Assembly: GCA_946807835.1 (NCBI GenBank)
Contig: OX327695.1
Location: forward strand, 29,308,501 to 29,372,500
DNA: 64,000 nt
Direction: 5' to 3'
DNA from: Ailanthus altissimus
Taxonomy: Eukaryota; Streptophyta; Magnoliopsida; Sapindales; Simaroubaceae
Below the pieces are notes generated by a model. It saw only the letters and a program-made list of their open reading frames with translations. It made no database searches and was not told where the DNA came from. Below are positions 12,001 to 23,563 of the stretch, piece after piece; position 1 is the stretch's first letter; every line of letters starts with the position of its first letter. The position numbers and the translations under genes are program-made.

Positions 12001-14746
12001 TCCCGACAATGCTTCTGTGTATAGGCGCCATCCATCTCCAACAAAAGAGATGCTTGAACCTCTACTGCGCACTGCTGCTGCTGTGGGTCTCAACTTGGAT
12101 ATCTCATCATCAAAAGCACTTGCTGATTCACTTGACCATGCCGTGGTAAGGCCATTTTGTCATTGCATTTTTTTTCTGGAATGTCAGATGCTGTCAATCT
12201 GGGCTCTATATTTCAGTCGGTCAAAAGAGATGCTTTGCAAGATATGCATCTTAAAACTTGTTGGACCTTTAATTCTCTGCACATTAATTTATCTGGCTAT
12301 TGAGCTCTTTTTCTTTTCATATAAACATTTGAATTCTGAGTCACCTAGGTCATAAGTTCATGTCCAGGGTATGCATTGATTTGGCTCTTTGAGCTTTTTC
12401 TGACTTGGTTTATTTAAGCACCGAGATTGTATGTTATTTGCATTGTTTCTAAGCAATCAGGTGTCTTAGTTCTTCTTTTATGTGAAATTTGTGGTTTTAT
12501 CAGGGTACTTGTGTTCCATATTCATTCTCTGTCACTTTATTGTTTCTTCTTTTAACTTGAAAAATGCTTGCCAGGGTGAAGATCCATACTTTAATAAGCT
12601 AATTCGGATACTGGCAACTAGGTGCATGACGCAGGTAATTTCACTTAAATAATTGACTGAATTTAAGTACATATTATGTGAGGCATCACTGAATTGTATA
12701 CTTCTGTCTTGGAATACAAATCAGGCGGTTTATTTCTGTAGCGGGGATCTCACCCCTCCAGAATTTCATCATTATGGACTTGCAGCATCTCTATATACTC
12801 ATTTTACCTCACCTATAAGAAGATATGCGGGTTAGTAAGAGCCATTATTGTATGGTTTTTATTAGGTGGATGGGATATTTCCATTTGATTTTGGAACTTT
12901 CTTTTCTGGCAGATGTTTTTGTGCACAGGTTGCTTGCTGCATCTTTAGGGATATTCAAGCTTCCATCAGTATTCCAGGATAGACCCCAACTTACTAGTAT
13001 TGCTGATAGTAAGTTTTCTACGCTGTTGAAAATATATTGCCATGCTGTATGAAAAGCTTAATGCTCTTCACTTAGTCTGGCTGATACCGCACACCTACCC
13101 ATTGTGACTCTGTGTCCCACATCGGTTGTGGAGTGTCTCCTGGTGCTAGATATAAGGCCAGGGCCAACCCTTCACTCTTGAGCATGCTTTTGAGTGGAGT
13201 TAGGGCTTTGGTTCTTTGACATGGTATCAGAGCCTACCACTCTACTGCCTCTCGGCCTCTTGTGGGTCGGCCGAACGCCGACGGAGGCAGTCGACACTCA
13301 AGGGGGGTGTGACTCTGTGTCCCACATCGGTTGTGGAGTGTCTCCTGGTGCTAGATATAAGGCCAGGGCCAACCCTTCACTCTTGAGCATGCTTTTGAGT
13401 GGAGTTAGGGCTTTGGTTCTTTGACACCCATCATTGCCACGTACCCACCTTTGCATGTAGTAAAATATATTATTTGCAGTTGGTCTGTACATATCCATGT
13501 TTGCGTAGTTGAAAGTCATACTGAACTAGCAGTGAAACCAAAGATCCTTTCCATCATGTCCCACTGAATTTGCTCTCATGTTAATCACAATCTTATTGTT
13601 TTGCTTGTGCTTCTTATTTCTTCAACTTTGATTTAAGGCATTATATTGGGATATACATAATAGCACTTCTATGCTTCTCACATCTTCCGCCTCCATATAA
13701 TATTTTTTTTCTGTGGACTACATGATGCCTTCTCAGCAGTCTAATAATGTTGCTTTTTGAAACTTTCCTTCAGATTTGAATTATCGTCATCGGAATGCCC
13801 AGATGGCAAGTCGGGCCTCCGTGGAGCTCCATACTCTCATCTACTTCAGGAAACGGTATGCATCAGATATTCCCTCCTCTCTCCCCCTCACAACAGACAC
13901 ATACACGTGCTAATTTGTCTTTTCTGTTATAGGCCAACGGACACAGAAGCTAGAGTAGTGAAGATCAGATCCAATGGTTTTATTGTGTTTGTGCCCAAGT
14001 ATGTCCTCTAACTGGTTATGGGATTTTCTCTTCTTTTTTGTCTCTCTGTGCCTTTTCCTTAACAATTAAGATATAAATTAGAATATGCCAAGAGTTCATG
14101 AACAGGTGAGGTCGTCAGAAAGAATAGCACTAAAAGCTTTTTAATACAATTATGTTACATATGCTAAGCCAATCCCCTCTTTCCCCGAACCCTAAAACAT
14201 TTTAAAAGAAAAATGGAGACAATAAGCAGGAAGAAGCAAAACAAATTTCTGAGCTGTTTCAAGCTATTGCATGTTCATTGTATAAATTTTGGTCGTGCAT
14301 CAATTTTAATGCATTTGCTTCATCTTGAAACTTGATTGTCCTTTTAGTTTATCTTTTATAAGGGCTTTCTGGAGATATTAATTTTGCAGGTGGTTTATGT
14401 TCAGTGTGCAATCGCATGCTAGTAGGGAAGAAATACAGTTTTATGATATTTGAGTTCATTAAGAAATCTATAGTTTCTACAACATTTAGTGCATCAACTG
14501 ACTCAGCTTTGTGAGTGAAATTGACAATGATCTGGTTTTGCAAAAAGGTTCGGCATAGAAGGGCCTGTGTACTTGACGCCGAGAGGCCAGAAGGGAAGTG
14601 GGGATTGGTATGCAGATGAGCAGCAGCAGAAAATTGTAAAGATGGATGGTAGCATTTCTTACAGCGTTTTACAGACTCTGAAGATTCACATGGAGGTTGT
14701 GGAACCGCAGCCAAACCGACCTAAACTCCAACTTACCCTCATTTAG
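6061..14746 (+). CDS. RRP44A: RRP44A/DIS3, catalytic subunit of the RNA exosome
   Basis: Endonuclease plus processive 3'-5' exonuclease of the exosome. Exons: 6061-6246, 6364-6521, 6619-6674, 6818-6940, 7093-7226, 7334-7574, 8116-8266, 8773-9013, 9136-9292, 9489-9557, 10068-10193, 10325-10377, 10563-10669, 10850-10904, 11023-11122, 11287-11398, 12025-12145, 12575-12634, 12725-12830, 12913-13008, 13774-13855, 13933-13998, 14548-14746. They total 2799 nt, 932 codons plus stop, close to Arabidopsis RRP44A. The N-terminal CR3 cysteine motif DDIWCG..C..C precedes a PIN domain (DTNVV at Asp55, TNDREN further on). Cold-shock-like domains follow, then the RNB motif [13 protein letters not shown] (Asp480, 486, 488, 489) and a C-terminal S1-like part. 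All borders are GT-AG except intron 11, which has a GC donor. Intron 20 carries a TRIM element. No break was seen, so it is probably functional. Confidence 0.95.
9334..9359. repeat. (CT)n microsatellite in RRP44A intron 9
   Basis: About 13 uninterrupted CT units, shortly after the 5' splice site at 9293. Confidence 0.9.
9712..9753. repeat. (TA)n microsatellite with inverted flanks, RRP44A intron 10
   Basis: A run of about 13 TA units flanked by TTTCCAC on the left and its complement GTGGAAA on the right. The whole 42 bp can form a perfect hairpin or cruciform. Confidence 0.85.
13103..13426 (+). mobile_element. Complete TRIM (terminal-repeat retrotransposon in miniature) in RRP44A intron 20
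   Basis: A 324 bp non-coding LTR element in sense orientation. Two LTRs of 119 bp (13103-13221 and 13308-13426) start TGTGACTC, end TTTGACA and look identical base for base. Directly after the first LTR is the initiator-Met primer site TGGTATCAGAGC (13222-13233). Directly before the second is the polypurine tract AAGGGGGG. A perfect 5 bp target duplication, CCCAT, lies at 13098-13102 and 13427-13431. It encodes no protein and must rely on enzymes made elsewhere. I saw no 5S-rRNA-like promoter, so it is not a Cassandra element. The identical LTRs imply a recent insertion. Confidence 0.95.
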
Positions 14747-15420
14747 AAGTTTCAGTACAATCTTTCCCCTCAGCAATGTTGTAGCTGTGTATTGATTATC
14801 AGTTGTATCATAGTTTTTGCTTTTGGTTTGATAAGAGTATTGTAAATCAATTTTGTTCAAGTTTATGTTTCTATTTCTGTATTTTAATTTTATGCTTTTG
14901 TTATTTAAGATTTCATTTAAGTAATTAGACATTACTAAAAACAAGGAGTATTTTTTTTTTCCGAAAGGGAAAGTGCTTTTTGTCTGTTGAATATGAACTT
15001 TGGGGCAGATATATTTACTCTACACATACATCGTAAGATTTTACAGCAAATAATATCAACCAAAATATTTTTTTAAAAAAAATCACTACAACATTTTTGG
15101 TCGTTCTCTCTCTTTTTTTTCCCCTACATACAATAGTTCCTATTTGATACAGAAATTCTTTCACTAACAAGCAGAACAGTCGCCACAGCCCAAAAAAAAG
15201 CAGAAAAAAAAAATTAAAAAATGCAATTAGGGATGTACATATTGAAATGGCTGTTTGTAAAATTGTATTATCTAAATCCACCCTTATGTTAAATCACGGT
15301 GGCCAATATATTGCACTTCTCTTTCAATCCTCCATGGATTGAGAATATGGCTTAAGATTTTTGAGGGATGGAGGTGACCAAACATCTCAGCCTGTAAATT
15401 TTCAGAAAGCTGAAGAAATT
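14747..15420. other. Convergent 3' region between RRP44A and the PIN-LIKES gene
   Basis: About 670 bp between two stop codons on opposite strands. It contains the 3' UTRs of both genes and homopolymer runs. No additional gene is visible. Confidence 0.7.
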
Positions 15421-17665
15421 TCAAGACAATACCCACATGTAAACTGTTGACCAACCAGTGAGTGCTACAGCTGCAACCAAGTATGTCCACAGAAAGATCA
15501 CTGAACACTCCTCTTGAGCCACATCAACCAGCTGTGTCATTGTCCCTGTGCATACCAAAAGCCATTGCATTTCATTTCAAATACAGCTTATGTTCCGAGA
15601 AAATGAAACACCACCATCAGAAATGGGGGAGAGAGATGATGATTATATTTACCAATATTCATGGCAGGTGGGAGAGTGAACTGAATCATCAGCACATATT
15701 GGTATAAAGGGTCTGGGGGAAGGAAGCCAAGACTTGCAGCTGCTTTAACAACCCATATTCCAATTGCAGGAAGTGCCAAGTATCGAACACATACCACCGA
15801 AATGATGATCATTGGTTTTATTTTCGATGAGCGTAAACCTATTCAATTCAATTCAATTCAATTCAACACATATTTGATATCAGTAACCTCTGTTATTCAG
15901 TGAACATAAATGTGAAAAGGGTGTTTTTTGCTTTTTGCTTTTTTGTTTTTGTTTTTTGTTTTTTGTTTTTTGTTACCTTGAATGAGGTTGCCTCCAAGTA
16001 TAAGTGTGATACAAGGAATTGTTCCATCCCTGCAAAGTTATCCACTTTCAGATTATTGACATATGGATAATGAGCTAAAAGAAGGGGAATAAATCATACC
16101 CAAGTATCTTAATTGAGTCTTGGATCACCCTCAAGGGAGCACTATCACCAATTATAAGATTTCTCAGAAACACAACTGCTCCAAAGATGAATCCCACAAT
16201 CTGTTAATAGACAGATAAGTAAAGTGAGTGAAGTTAGATAAACCTATTTCCTTGGAACAATTATCAAGAAACACAAATGTAGTTGCAATTGCTGAAAGAA
16301 GGAACTCACGGCGGCAAGTGTAGGAGGTGCCAGTAGCTCCTCCAAAAGTTGGTGAGCGAATTCAAGTATTTTCTTCCAGAATGGTTCCTCTCCATTTTCA
16401 AGATGGCTGGTTGATACTCGGGGCTCAATCTGCTTTTTCATAGTAAATCAAAGTTCAACCAGTAGTTTGCCATATGTTGTCAAAAATTTTGAACATCAAG
16501 CACTAGGAACTTACAATTTGGCTTTCTGCAACTTCATAAGACTTGGCTGATGCCACAACAATGGAAACATGTTCTTCATCTTCTCCCTTGAGAAGTTGAG
16601 TTTCTGCAGTGGCATCAAAATCCTTGTTGGGTTCCTTGGGGGAGGGTTCCTCAGCTGCTAGAAGTGTTTTGTATTTAGCAGATGAAGTTTTTATAAGTTG
16701 GTAGGTATAAGTCCAAATGTAGAACCCACCAAGCTGCCAAAGCCAAGAGACATGAAAAATGAGATCTCACTTCCAGTTGGACAGAGAACAATTTTGATTA
16801 CAGGTAAATTGTTGCAATTACCGCCATTGAGAAAGATGCATATGAGAGTCCCACTGTGCTGCAAACATCACGATCCCCAAAAGGACTTCCCTCCTCATGG
16901 CAGATCGCAGGGACAATTATAAGAAGAAGATTACCCAAGTTCCCTATTTTTAACCAGCATTGAAGTTCAGGATAATCAGAACTTTTTCCATTTTAAAGTC
17001 TTTTTATCATCAAAATCCCTACTCAGCTTTAGTTTAAGCGGAGTTTGGACCTCAGATTTTTTTACCAGTTGAACCAATTAATACCCAGAGAATAAAATTA
17101 CCTGATGAACATGTAGCAATGATTAGGCCTTCAAGATAAGGCTTGGGTCGTAGTATTTTGACAACTATCCACCCAAGAATTCCTCCAAATAAAAATGTAA
17201 GTCCAATGTTAATAGGCATAAACCACCTGAAAAAGGTTATCAAAATCAAACAAGATACAACTTAGATTCCCTTTTCGCTATTGACTTCTCTTGTCTCTGT
17301 GACACAATTTAAAAGCATATTCAGAAAATATTAAAAAGGAAAGCCCTACCATGAGATTATGTCGTCAAGTGTCACAGTCTTGGCAAGACTAGCAAACATG
17401 AGGGAGGGTGTAAACACTGTGAACACTATCTGCGTTTCCAAAAAAGATTAGGAAAGAAATTACTTTTAACATTTTGCAGATAGCTAATGAACAATAGTAA
17501 TTTAGTATTGTACATGTGTATGATATGTACCTTGTTTAAGGATTTTCTGGCATCAGCTGTTAGAAGATTGCAATATTCAGTTGCCATGAAAGCTCCCAAT
17601 ATGCTGATTAAGAGAACTTGTAGAATTGGCATTGATGCCACTTCAAACAATGTCCAGAAACCCAT
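15421..17665 (-). CDS. PILS7: PIN-LIKES (PILS) auxin transport facilitator, PILS5/7 clade
   Basis: Membrane carrier family (Mem_trans fold, related to PIN) that holds auxin at the ER. Exons on the minus strand: 17665-17531, 17429-17350, 17226-17102, 16943-16822, 16733-16515, 16429-16310, 16200-16100, 16029-15977, 15838-15653, 15545-15421. They total 1266 nt, 421 codons plus stop, a normal PILS length. The N-terminal helices begin MGFWTLFEVASMPILQVLL. Family hallmarks are WWFMPIN, the SSGNLGNLLLIIVPAIC core, ICHEEGSPFGDRDVC, ILGGNLIQGLRSSK, and the C-terminal FTLPPAMNIGTMTQLVDVAQ. A charged cytosolic loop lies in exon 5, between two membrane halves. All introns are GT-AG. An in-frame ATG 24 nt upstream (17689) could extend the start. 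Clade placement is from remembered family similarity, and the paralogue number is uncertain. Confidence 0.92.
15841..15865. repeat. (ATTCA)5 pentanucleotide repeat in PILS intron
   Basis: Five perfect ATTCA units directly beside the acceptor of PILS exon 9 (exon begins at 15838, minus strand). On the transcript this is a TGAAT array ending at the splice acceptor. A second T/G-rich run (TTTTTTG units, about 15935-15973) lies at the other end of the same short intron. Confidence 0.85.
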
Positions 17666-20190
17666 CTTTGTAATTTGTCTTTGCTTCAAAAACAGTCGGA
17701 AAATTTTCTTCTGTTTGTTTGTTGATTCCAGCTACCAGCTTGAGAGTTTGTATAGCTAATAACAAGTTCTAAAAGAAGAGAAGAAAAATCCTGGGAAGCA
17801 AAAACAAAAGCAAAATTTCAAAAATAAAAAGAGAAAATGGAGAAAGTTGTGTGAAAATTCACTAAAAATAAAATGTGACGTGAATGTAAAATCCAAAACT
17901 GAAGGAGGAAAGAACCATGAAGGTATCATCACTTGTCAGGATTTGATGGGTACCGAGAAATAATAAATACATGCCAAATTCCACGACAAGCATATAAAGC
18001 AAATGTTTTGATGTCATTATCAGAATTCAAACAAGTTTGATGAGCAATCTGGCAGGTCCTGTCAGAATCTTACCCTTTGATTATGCTATTGTTAATTAGT
18101 TTTGTTTTGAAGAGCAAATGGCTCTCGATGGTAGTCCAATCTCTTAAAATTTTCATTTTTATAAAATGTTTTCACTGATTTGATTTTTATTCAACAAGCT
18201 TTCTTAACTTTCTATAATTGAATGCGGCTTAGAAACACCCATTAGGATACTTAAAACTCTCATCGCCTAAGTGAAGAAGAAACACACTTCATCTTTTAAT
18301 CACAGTCAATAAATCTTCGAATTAAAATCCTGAGTAATATTACCGCATAACAAATAGATCAAATTCGGAAGAATCTTAAAATGAAATTTCTATCATTATT
18401 AGCAAACTGAAAAGTATATTGAACAGGGAAATTGGTGACCACACATGTCCAGAAAGCTAGGAAAGTCATGTGGCTAAAAAGGCACCGCAATAACTTCATG
18501 TTTGTAATCATCAATAGCAATAACAACAACCCTCGTAATAATAATAATAATGTGAAGCAGACAAAAATTTAAATGTTCAATCCCATTCCCATCTACTGCC
18601 TACTCTCATGGTGCATGATCAGTATGACCATGACTTTTCAATGATTTTAAGACTTGAAGATCTGATTCTGATCTATTTCTACCTCCAATGATTATGATCA
18701 ATATTAAATCAGTTGCTTAGATAGATATATATATATATATATTTTACTAATAGCTTATACACTTTGAAAGCCATATAATAATAATAATAACAATAATAAA
18801 TAAATTAATTAATTTTTTAATATTATTCGAAAGTAAATATTACTTTATGATGGAATAAAAGTTTATTTTTAAAAACAAAAAAAGGAGAAGTAAATATTCT
18901 ATTAGAGAAGAATTTCTATCATCATTTTCAATGGATCGAGTAATCTCAATATGTAATTATAAACAGAAGGAGGGTTCATTTGGATTGAAGGTAATTAAAA
19001 ATTTGAAAGAGTGATTAGTGATAATAACTACAGACCCAATTGATGAAACAGAAAAGTTAATAAAAGGGCATTTTATAGACCCACCGAAAACACATACACA
19101 AAAAAAAAGTGGAATCTAACAAGAGGCAAAGAAAAAGATGGAAGCAATGATTCTGAAAAAGGACAAAGAGAGCAGTCTCTAGCCATGTGAATGTATTCTA
19201 GGGAGGTTTTTTTTTGTAAAAAAAAAAACTGAGAAACAGTGCTTTGTTTCTTCAAGAAATCACAACTCAACATGTTACCCCACTTTCTATTTCTGATGAA
19301 ATTATTGATCTGTGGATTGATTTTGTTTGGTTAGATGTGATCTAGTCATTTTATTCAGCTTAGGTCCATTTCCTTTTACAATTGTGGAAGTGGGAGCAGC
19401 AATGATTTTGAATCAAATTACAGAAGAAGCCCTTCAAAAAAATGACTCATATTCAAGATCAACTAGACTTCTCAGATAATAACAACCAAGAAGAACAAAA
19501 CCAAAAAAGAGAAAAAAAAAAAAGAATGAAATATGGAGAAGGAAAGTGATGGGAGGTGCAACAAGTTACGTAAATTAGAAGGCTTTAAAGAAGAAGCTGA
19601 CAAACCAAAACCAAAACAAAAAAACAAAAAAGAAGAAAAAGCAGCCAAAATAATTTAGTTCTGACTAGCTTTGTGTGTGGTTTTGAAAGAGAAAGAGATA
19701 AAATAAAATGATTAATTTTTTTATTGTTTTAAGAATAAATGAAGAAGACAATAACTGAGTTTTGCAAAAACACAACCAAGATTTTATGTCATGTTTCATG
19801 TGCTCTTGATGAACCCAGAACAAAACCAAAGTTTCCAAAAACCAAAAGAAACAAAAAAAAATAAAAAATACCACCATTATTAACATAATATGAACAAAAC
19901 TTGGTGACCCAAGACATTAACTTCAACAATATATTAAACTCAGATTAGAGCACAAAGGAATTAATGCAGAAAACTTTTTTTCTCGAGAAAGTGCATGGAA
20001 AAACAATGAAAGCAGTACCAGAAAAAAAAATGAAGAGACTTGTTCGAACCTGGAAGAAGGTTTTGGGTTGAGCAGAGGAAGAATCGGAGCAAAGGAAGAT
20101 GGAGAATCAATGAGGACTCAGCTAAAGATGAAGCTGGCTAATTTTTCACATGAACAGATTTTAACAATACAGCTCAAAATTCTTAAGACA
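17666..20190 (-). other. Probable 5' UTR and 5' UTR intron of the PILS gene
   Basis: Inferred from splice-like signals. A strong acceptor (pyrimidine-rich TTTTGCTTCCCAG) would start a second leader exon at 17790-17666. A plausible donor (TTCCAG then GTTCG) ends a first leader exon at 20050. A TATA-like box lies about 30 nt beyond 20190. The intervening 2.26 kb would be a leader intron and holds no coding sequence, only AT-rich simple repeats such as ATA/ATT runs at about 18540 and 18720-18800. Confidence 0.4.
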
Positions 20191-20219
20191 GGTAGGATAT
20201 TAAAAGCAGCTCTCAAATT

Positions 20220-20229
20220 CTATATATAG
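20220..20229 (-). promoter_or_regulatory. Candidate TATA box of the PILS gene
   Basis: Palindromic CTATATATAG, which on the minus strand would place transcription start near 20190 and fit the inferred leader exon. Position is the only support. Confidence 0.35.
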
Positions 20230-22694
20230 AGGAAGAATTTTGACTGCATTCAAAATTTACCAACCCCATGGGAAGAAACAGTTTATACAAGTAAATAAAT
20301 GAATTTTTAGTAGGGTTTTAGTTTAGAGATCTCCCTATTGAATTATGCTAAGCCATAAATAGACTTTAGATTAAACTAGACTTGGATATGGTTTTTATCT
20401 TTCTTCTCAATGGAGGATGATAATGATTTCTACTCTTACAAAATAATTAGATAAATGTTTTGGTTTTTTTTTTTTAATATGGGATGTTATTGTGCATGGA
20501 AATTACTTTTAAGACTGAAATTTTTGCGAAGATAAATTTGCAAAAAAAAAAAAGGCAAAAGCCTGCAAAAGTCAGCAACTGCACCAGTTACAATCAGTCG
20601 GGAAAGTTCCATGACAATTGAAAACTCTCCATAATCGGGGGCCAACTTGGATTTACATATAATATGTTTGGCCGATTCTGATAAAATTTCGTAAGGACAT
20701 GATTTTTGCTTAGCTAGCTGCATAAAGCCAACTCAAATTTTGATTACATCTTACGTTCCAAATTTTACAGAATTGACTCTGTCAATTTGAAATTTTCAAT
20801 TGAATTTCTTTTTTTCCTATATATATCCTTTCCTATCAGTAAATGACAATTTGGTGATTATCAGATAATTACTTAGCTGTGGCTTGCTGTGACAACCATC
20901 CAAATCATTAACCTTCGCGTAAGAAAGCATCTTATGTTCTAATTGCCACCTCATGTACAGCAGATTTTTATATCTTTATCCTAAGGTTTGAAGGGACAAA
21001 TTTGTTAATCAGCCATTAGCTGGCTTCTAAGTGCATTAATAAGTGAGTGTTTTGGGTACATTTTTAGCAAATTATTAATAAGATAAGAAAATTATGAGAC
21101 AATTATAATAAGCTTTATGTTTTTTACTTGATAATAAAGCAGTGATAGCATGGTTGCAGTTTTTAAATTAATCACGATTTCTTTTGTTTTAGTATTTTAT
21201 ATTTATTATAATTCTATTAGCATAATAACATAAATACTAAAATAGAAGAATGTAATTGATTTTAAAGCAATAACTTACACAATCGTAATTAAATTAGATA
21301 ACATTGAAGAATTTAGAATAAAAAACAAACTTCTCTTACTTTCCTTTATCAATCTTTTACTAAAAATCAAAGAACTTGCTGAGATTTCGTGCATGATATA
21401 CCTACCAAAAAGAAAGGGAAAATTAAACTAAAAACGGGCGGACACTTAGCGACACAATTCGAATTTGCCTCTAGAGTTTTGGTATTGCAAAAATTATTGA
21501 GTCGTATTTAGATTGGTATCAAATTTATATATATTTTTTAAGTATATATCTCAAATTCTAATATTACAATGATATGAATTAGTATATATAATATCAATTT
21601 TTCGATTGTAGGAAAATAAGTAACAAAAAAATAAACAACCAATTCTTCATCATTAGAGGAAAATAAACTTCTACAATAAAAAATTTTCACAAAAAAAATT
21701 TTTCCAAAAAAAACTTTGTTAGATAATTAATTATTGTTTCAAAGAAAATATATTGGCCACATGCAAAAAGAAAGTGACGTGACATGATATACCCACATGT
21801 TGGATATAAATCAAAATTATAGCTTAGAAAAATGAATTTTGGCAAGGTCGACCCTAATTTTCCAATCCTCTCTCTCAGTTTTTTTTTTTAATAAAGAAAA
21901 ATTAAGTGTAAATCATAGCGTTGTCTACTCATATATACGTGTCAGCAAGTTTTCGACAACAAGTCTTCACTCATTGACAACATAATGAAAGCATCAAAAT
22001 ATAATGCAAGATTATAATTTTACAGAGTTTATCAAATTATACTCCTATTTTTTTTGTGGTGTCTTTTGTTTTTACACTTGAATTCTTATGATGGTGTTTT
22101 TTTGTGGTGGTGCATGATAATTAAAAAATAAACTTATTTATTAAATCTAGCAATAATGTATTTATTTTTTATGGTAATTTTGTTATTTATTTATTTATGT
22201 TTTATTTAAATAAATATATTTTAATATTTATCTATTATTTTAAGTTAGTGTTTATTTTAAATCTCATATATTTTATGTTATGCCATTTAGATTTAAATTT
22301 AAAGTAGATAATTTTGTTAATTTTAATCTTTCTTAGAGTTATTAGTCTTATTTTAAGATACAAGACTATTTTATAACAATAGAGAATACGTCCACCTAAA
22401 GCTCGCTCTATAGTGATAATTAATTATTTGTTTTATATTTTTTTACGATTTACTTGATATAATCTTAATCAAAAAAATTAATTATTAAAATAAAGAATTA
22501 AAATGGCCAAATATAAAGTGCTTAAAATATGTATGTGTATATAAATGATTTTCTTTGTGTGATTTTCCAATATATGAAAATCTGTTGTGTAAAAATAAAT
22601 TGATAAATTCAATTATAAAAAAATGAATAATAATTAAAAATATATCAATTTATTTTATTGATACAAGGTTTTTTTTTTTAAATGAATTTGAGCA
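20230..22694. other. AT-rich intergenic DNA, nothing recognised
   Basis: About 2.5 kb of very AT-rich sequence upstream of the PILS gene. Possible start codons yield only short frames without family features. No terminal repeats were recognised. Confidence 0.6.
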
Positions 22695-23563
22695 TGTTGA
22701 GGGAGGTAACGCCCTTCTCCCTCGTGAGGTTATGTTGAAGCGAAGAACCCAAGATTCAGCCTAGAACTCTAACCTCCTTGCGCAGCGGAATAACTTGTCA
22801 ATCAAGCAAAACCAACAAGAATTCAAAGCAGAAAATAAAAGAGCACAACACAATCTACGTGGTTCGACCAATCGCCTACGTCCACGGTGGATCCAAGGAT
22901 CCTAGCCTCTCTTATTATAACTCCCTAAAGATTTTACAAGGAAACACAATATGAAGAACTCTCAAAAGACCTAAACGTTTAGTGAACCCTTGCTCTACCA
23001 CGAACAATGATCACCCAAACAACAGTTTCACCCTAGCGCACACAAGCACTTAGTGTCTACCCAGCTCTTCCCTTCTCTTAGAGTTTCTCTCAATGCTTGA
23101 TATGAAATCAAGGGTTTACAAGTGTTTATATAGAGTATATTTCGTGCCTATTAACCCTATTCCTTGTTGGAGTAAGAGTCCACTTGTTTTGGAAGTCCAA
23201 AACTTCCCAAAACTCGAAATCCCGAATCAAAACGGACTTTTCCACGCGTTCTGGCGCTGCGGCGCTCGTCCTTGGGCGCTGTAGCGCTGGACAGAATCGT
23301 GCCCAGCGCTGTGGCGCTGAAGACCCAACGCTGCGGCGCTGGTTTTACTGTCTTGGGTGCCGCGGCGCTAAGCCCTGTAGCTATCCGCGTTTTCTTGCTC
23401 CCTTCGCGTCTTTGAGTCCCGTTTCACTTCCCCCTTCGTATCTCACGCGTCCTAGACTTCTCTATACGTATCTCACACATTCTAGACTTCTTGTAACTCT
23501 TCACTTTGAAATTTATCTCAATTCTTGGTCAACTAAAATTGTTAAATCACCAATTTTTCGACA
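22695..23563 (-). mobile_element. Solo LTR (copia-type) with perfect target duplication
   Basis: An 869 bp block starting TGTTGAGGG and ending TTTTCGACA, flanked by a perfect GAGCA duplication at 22690-22694 and 23564-23568. No internal region, primer site or second LTR is present, so it is the product of LTR-LTR recombination. Minus orientation follows from the TATA-like CTATATAA (about 23126-23135) read on that strand. The GC-rich repeat array (23250-23380) lies on its upstream side and the conserved TACGTGGTTCG / CCTACGTCCACGG block (22856-22890) on its downstream side. It is homologous, in inverse orientation, to 40074-40930. Confidence 0.9.

Noticed and set aside
13222..13233. tRNA-like word TGGTATCAGAGC (also at 28304 and 61007)
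   Set aside because: Only the 12 nt complementary to the tRNA end is present, positioned next to LTRs. These are primer sites, not tRNA genes.
13194..13424. Open frame of 76 codons across the TRIM
   Set aside because: It runs through primer site, purine tract and LTR, all of which explain the sequence as non-coding retroelement parts.
13103..13426. Cassandra-type (5S rRNA) TRIM
   Set aside because: No 5S internal promoter sequence is visible in the 119 bp LTR.
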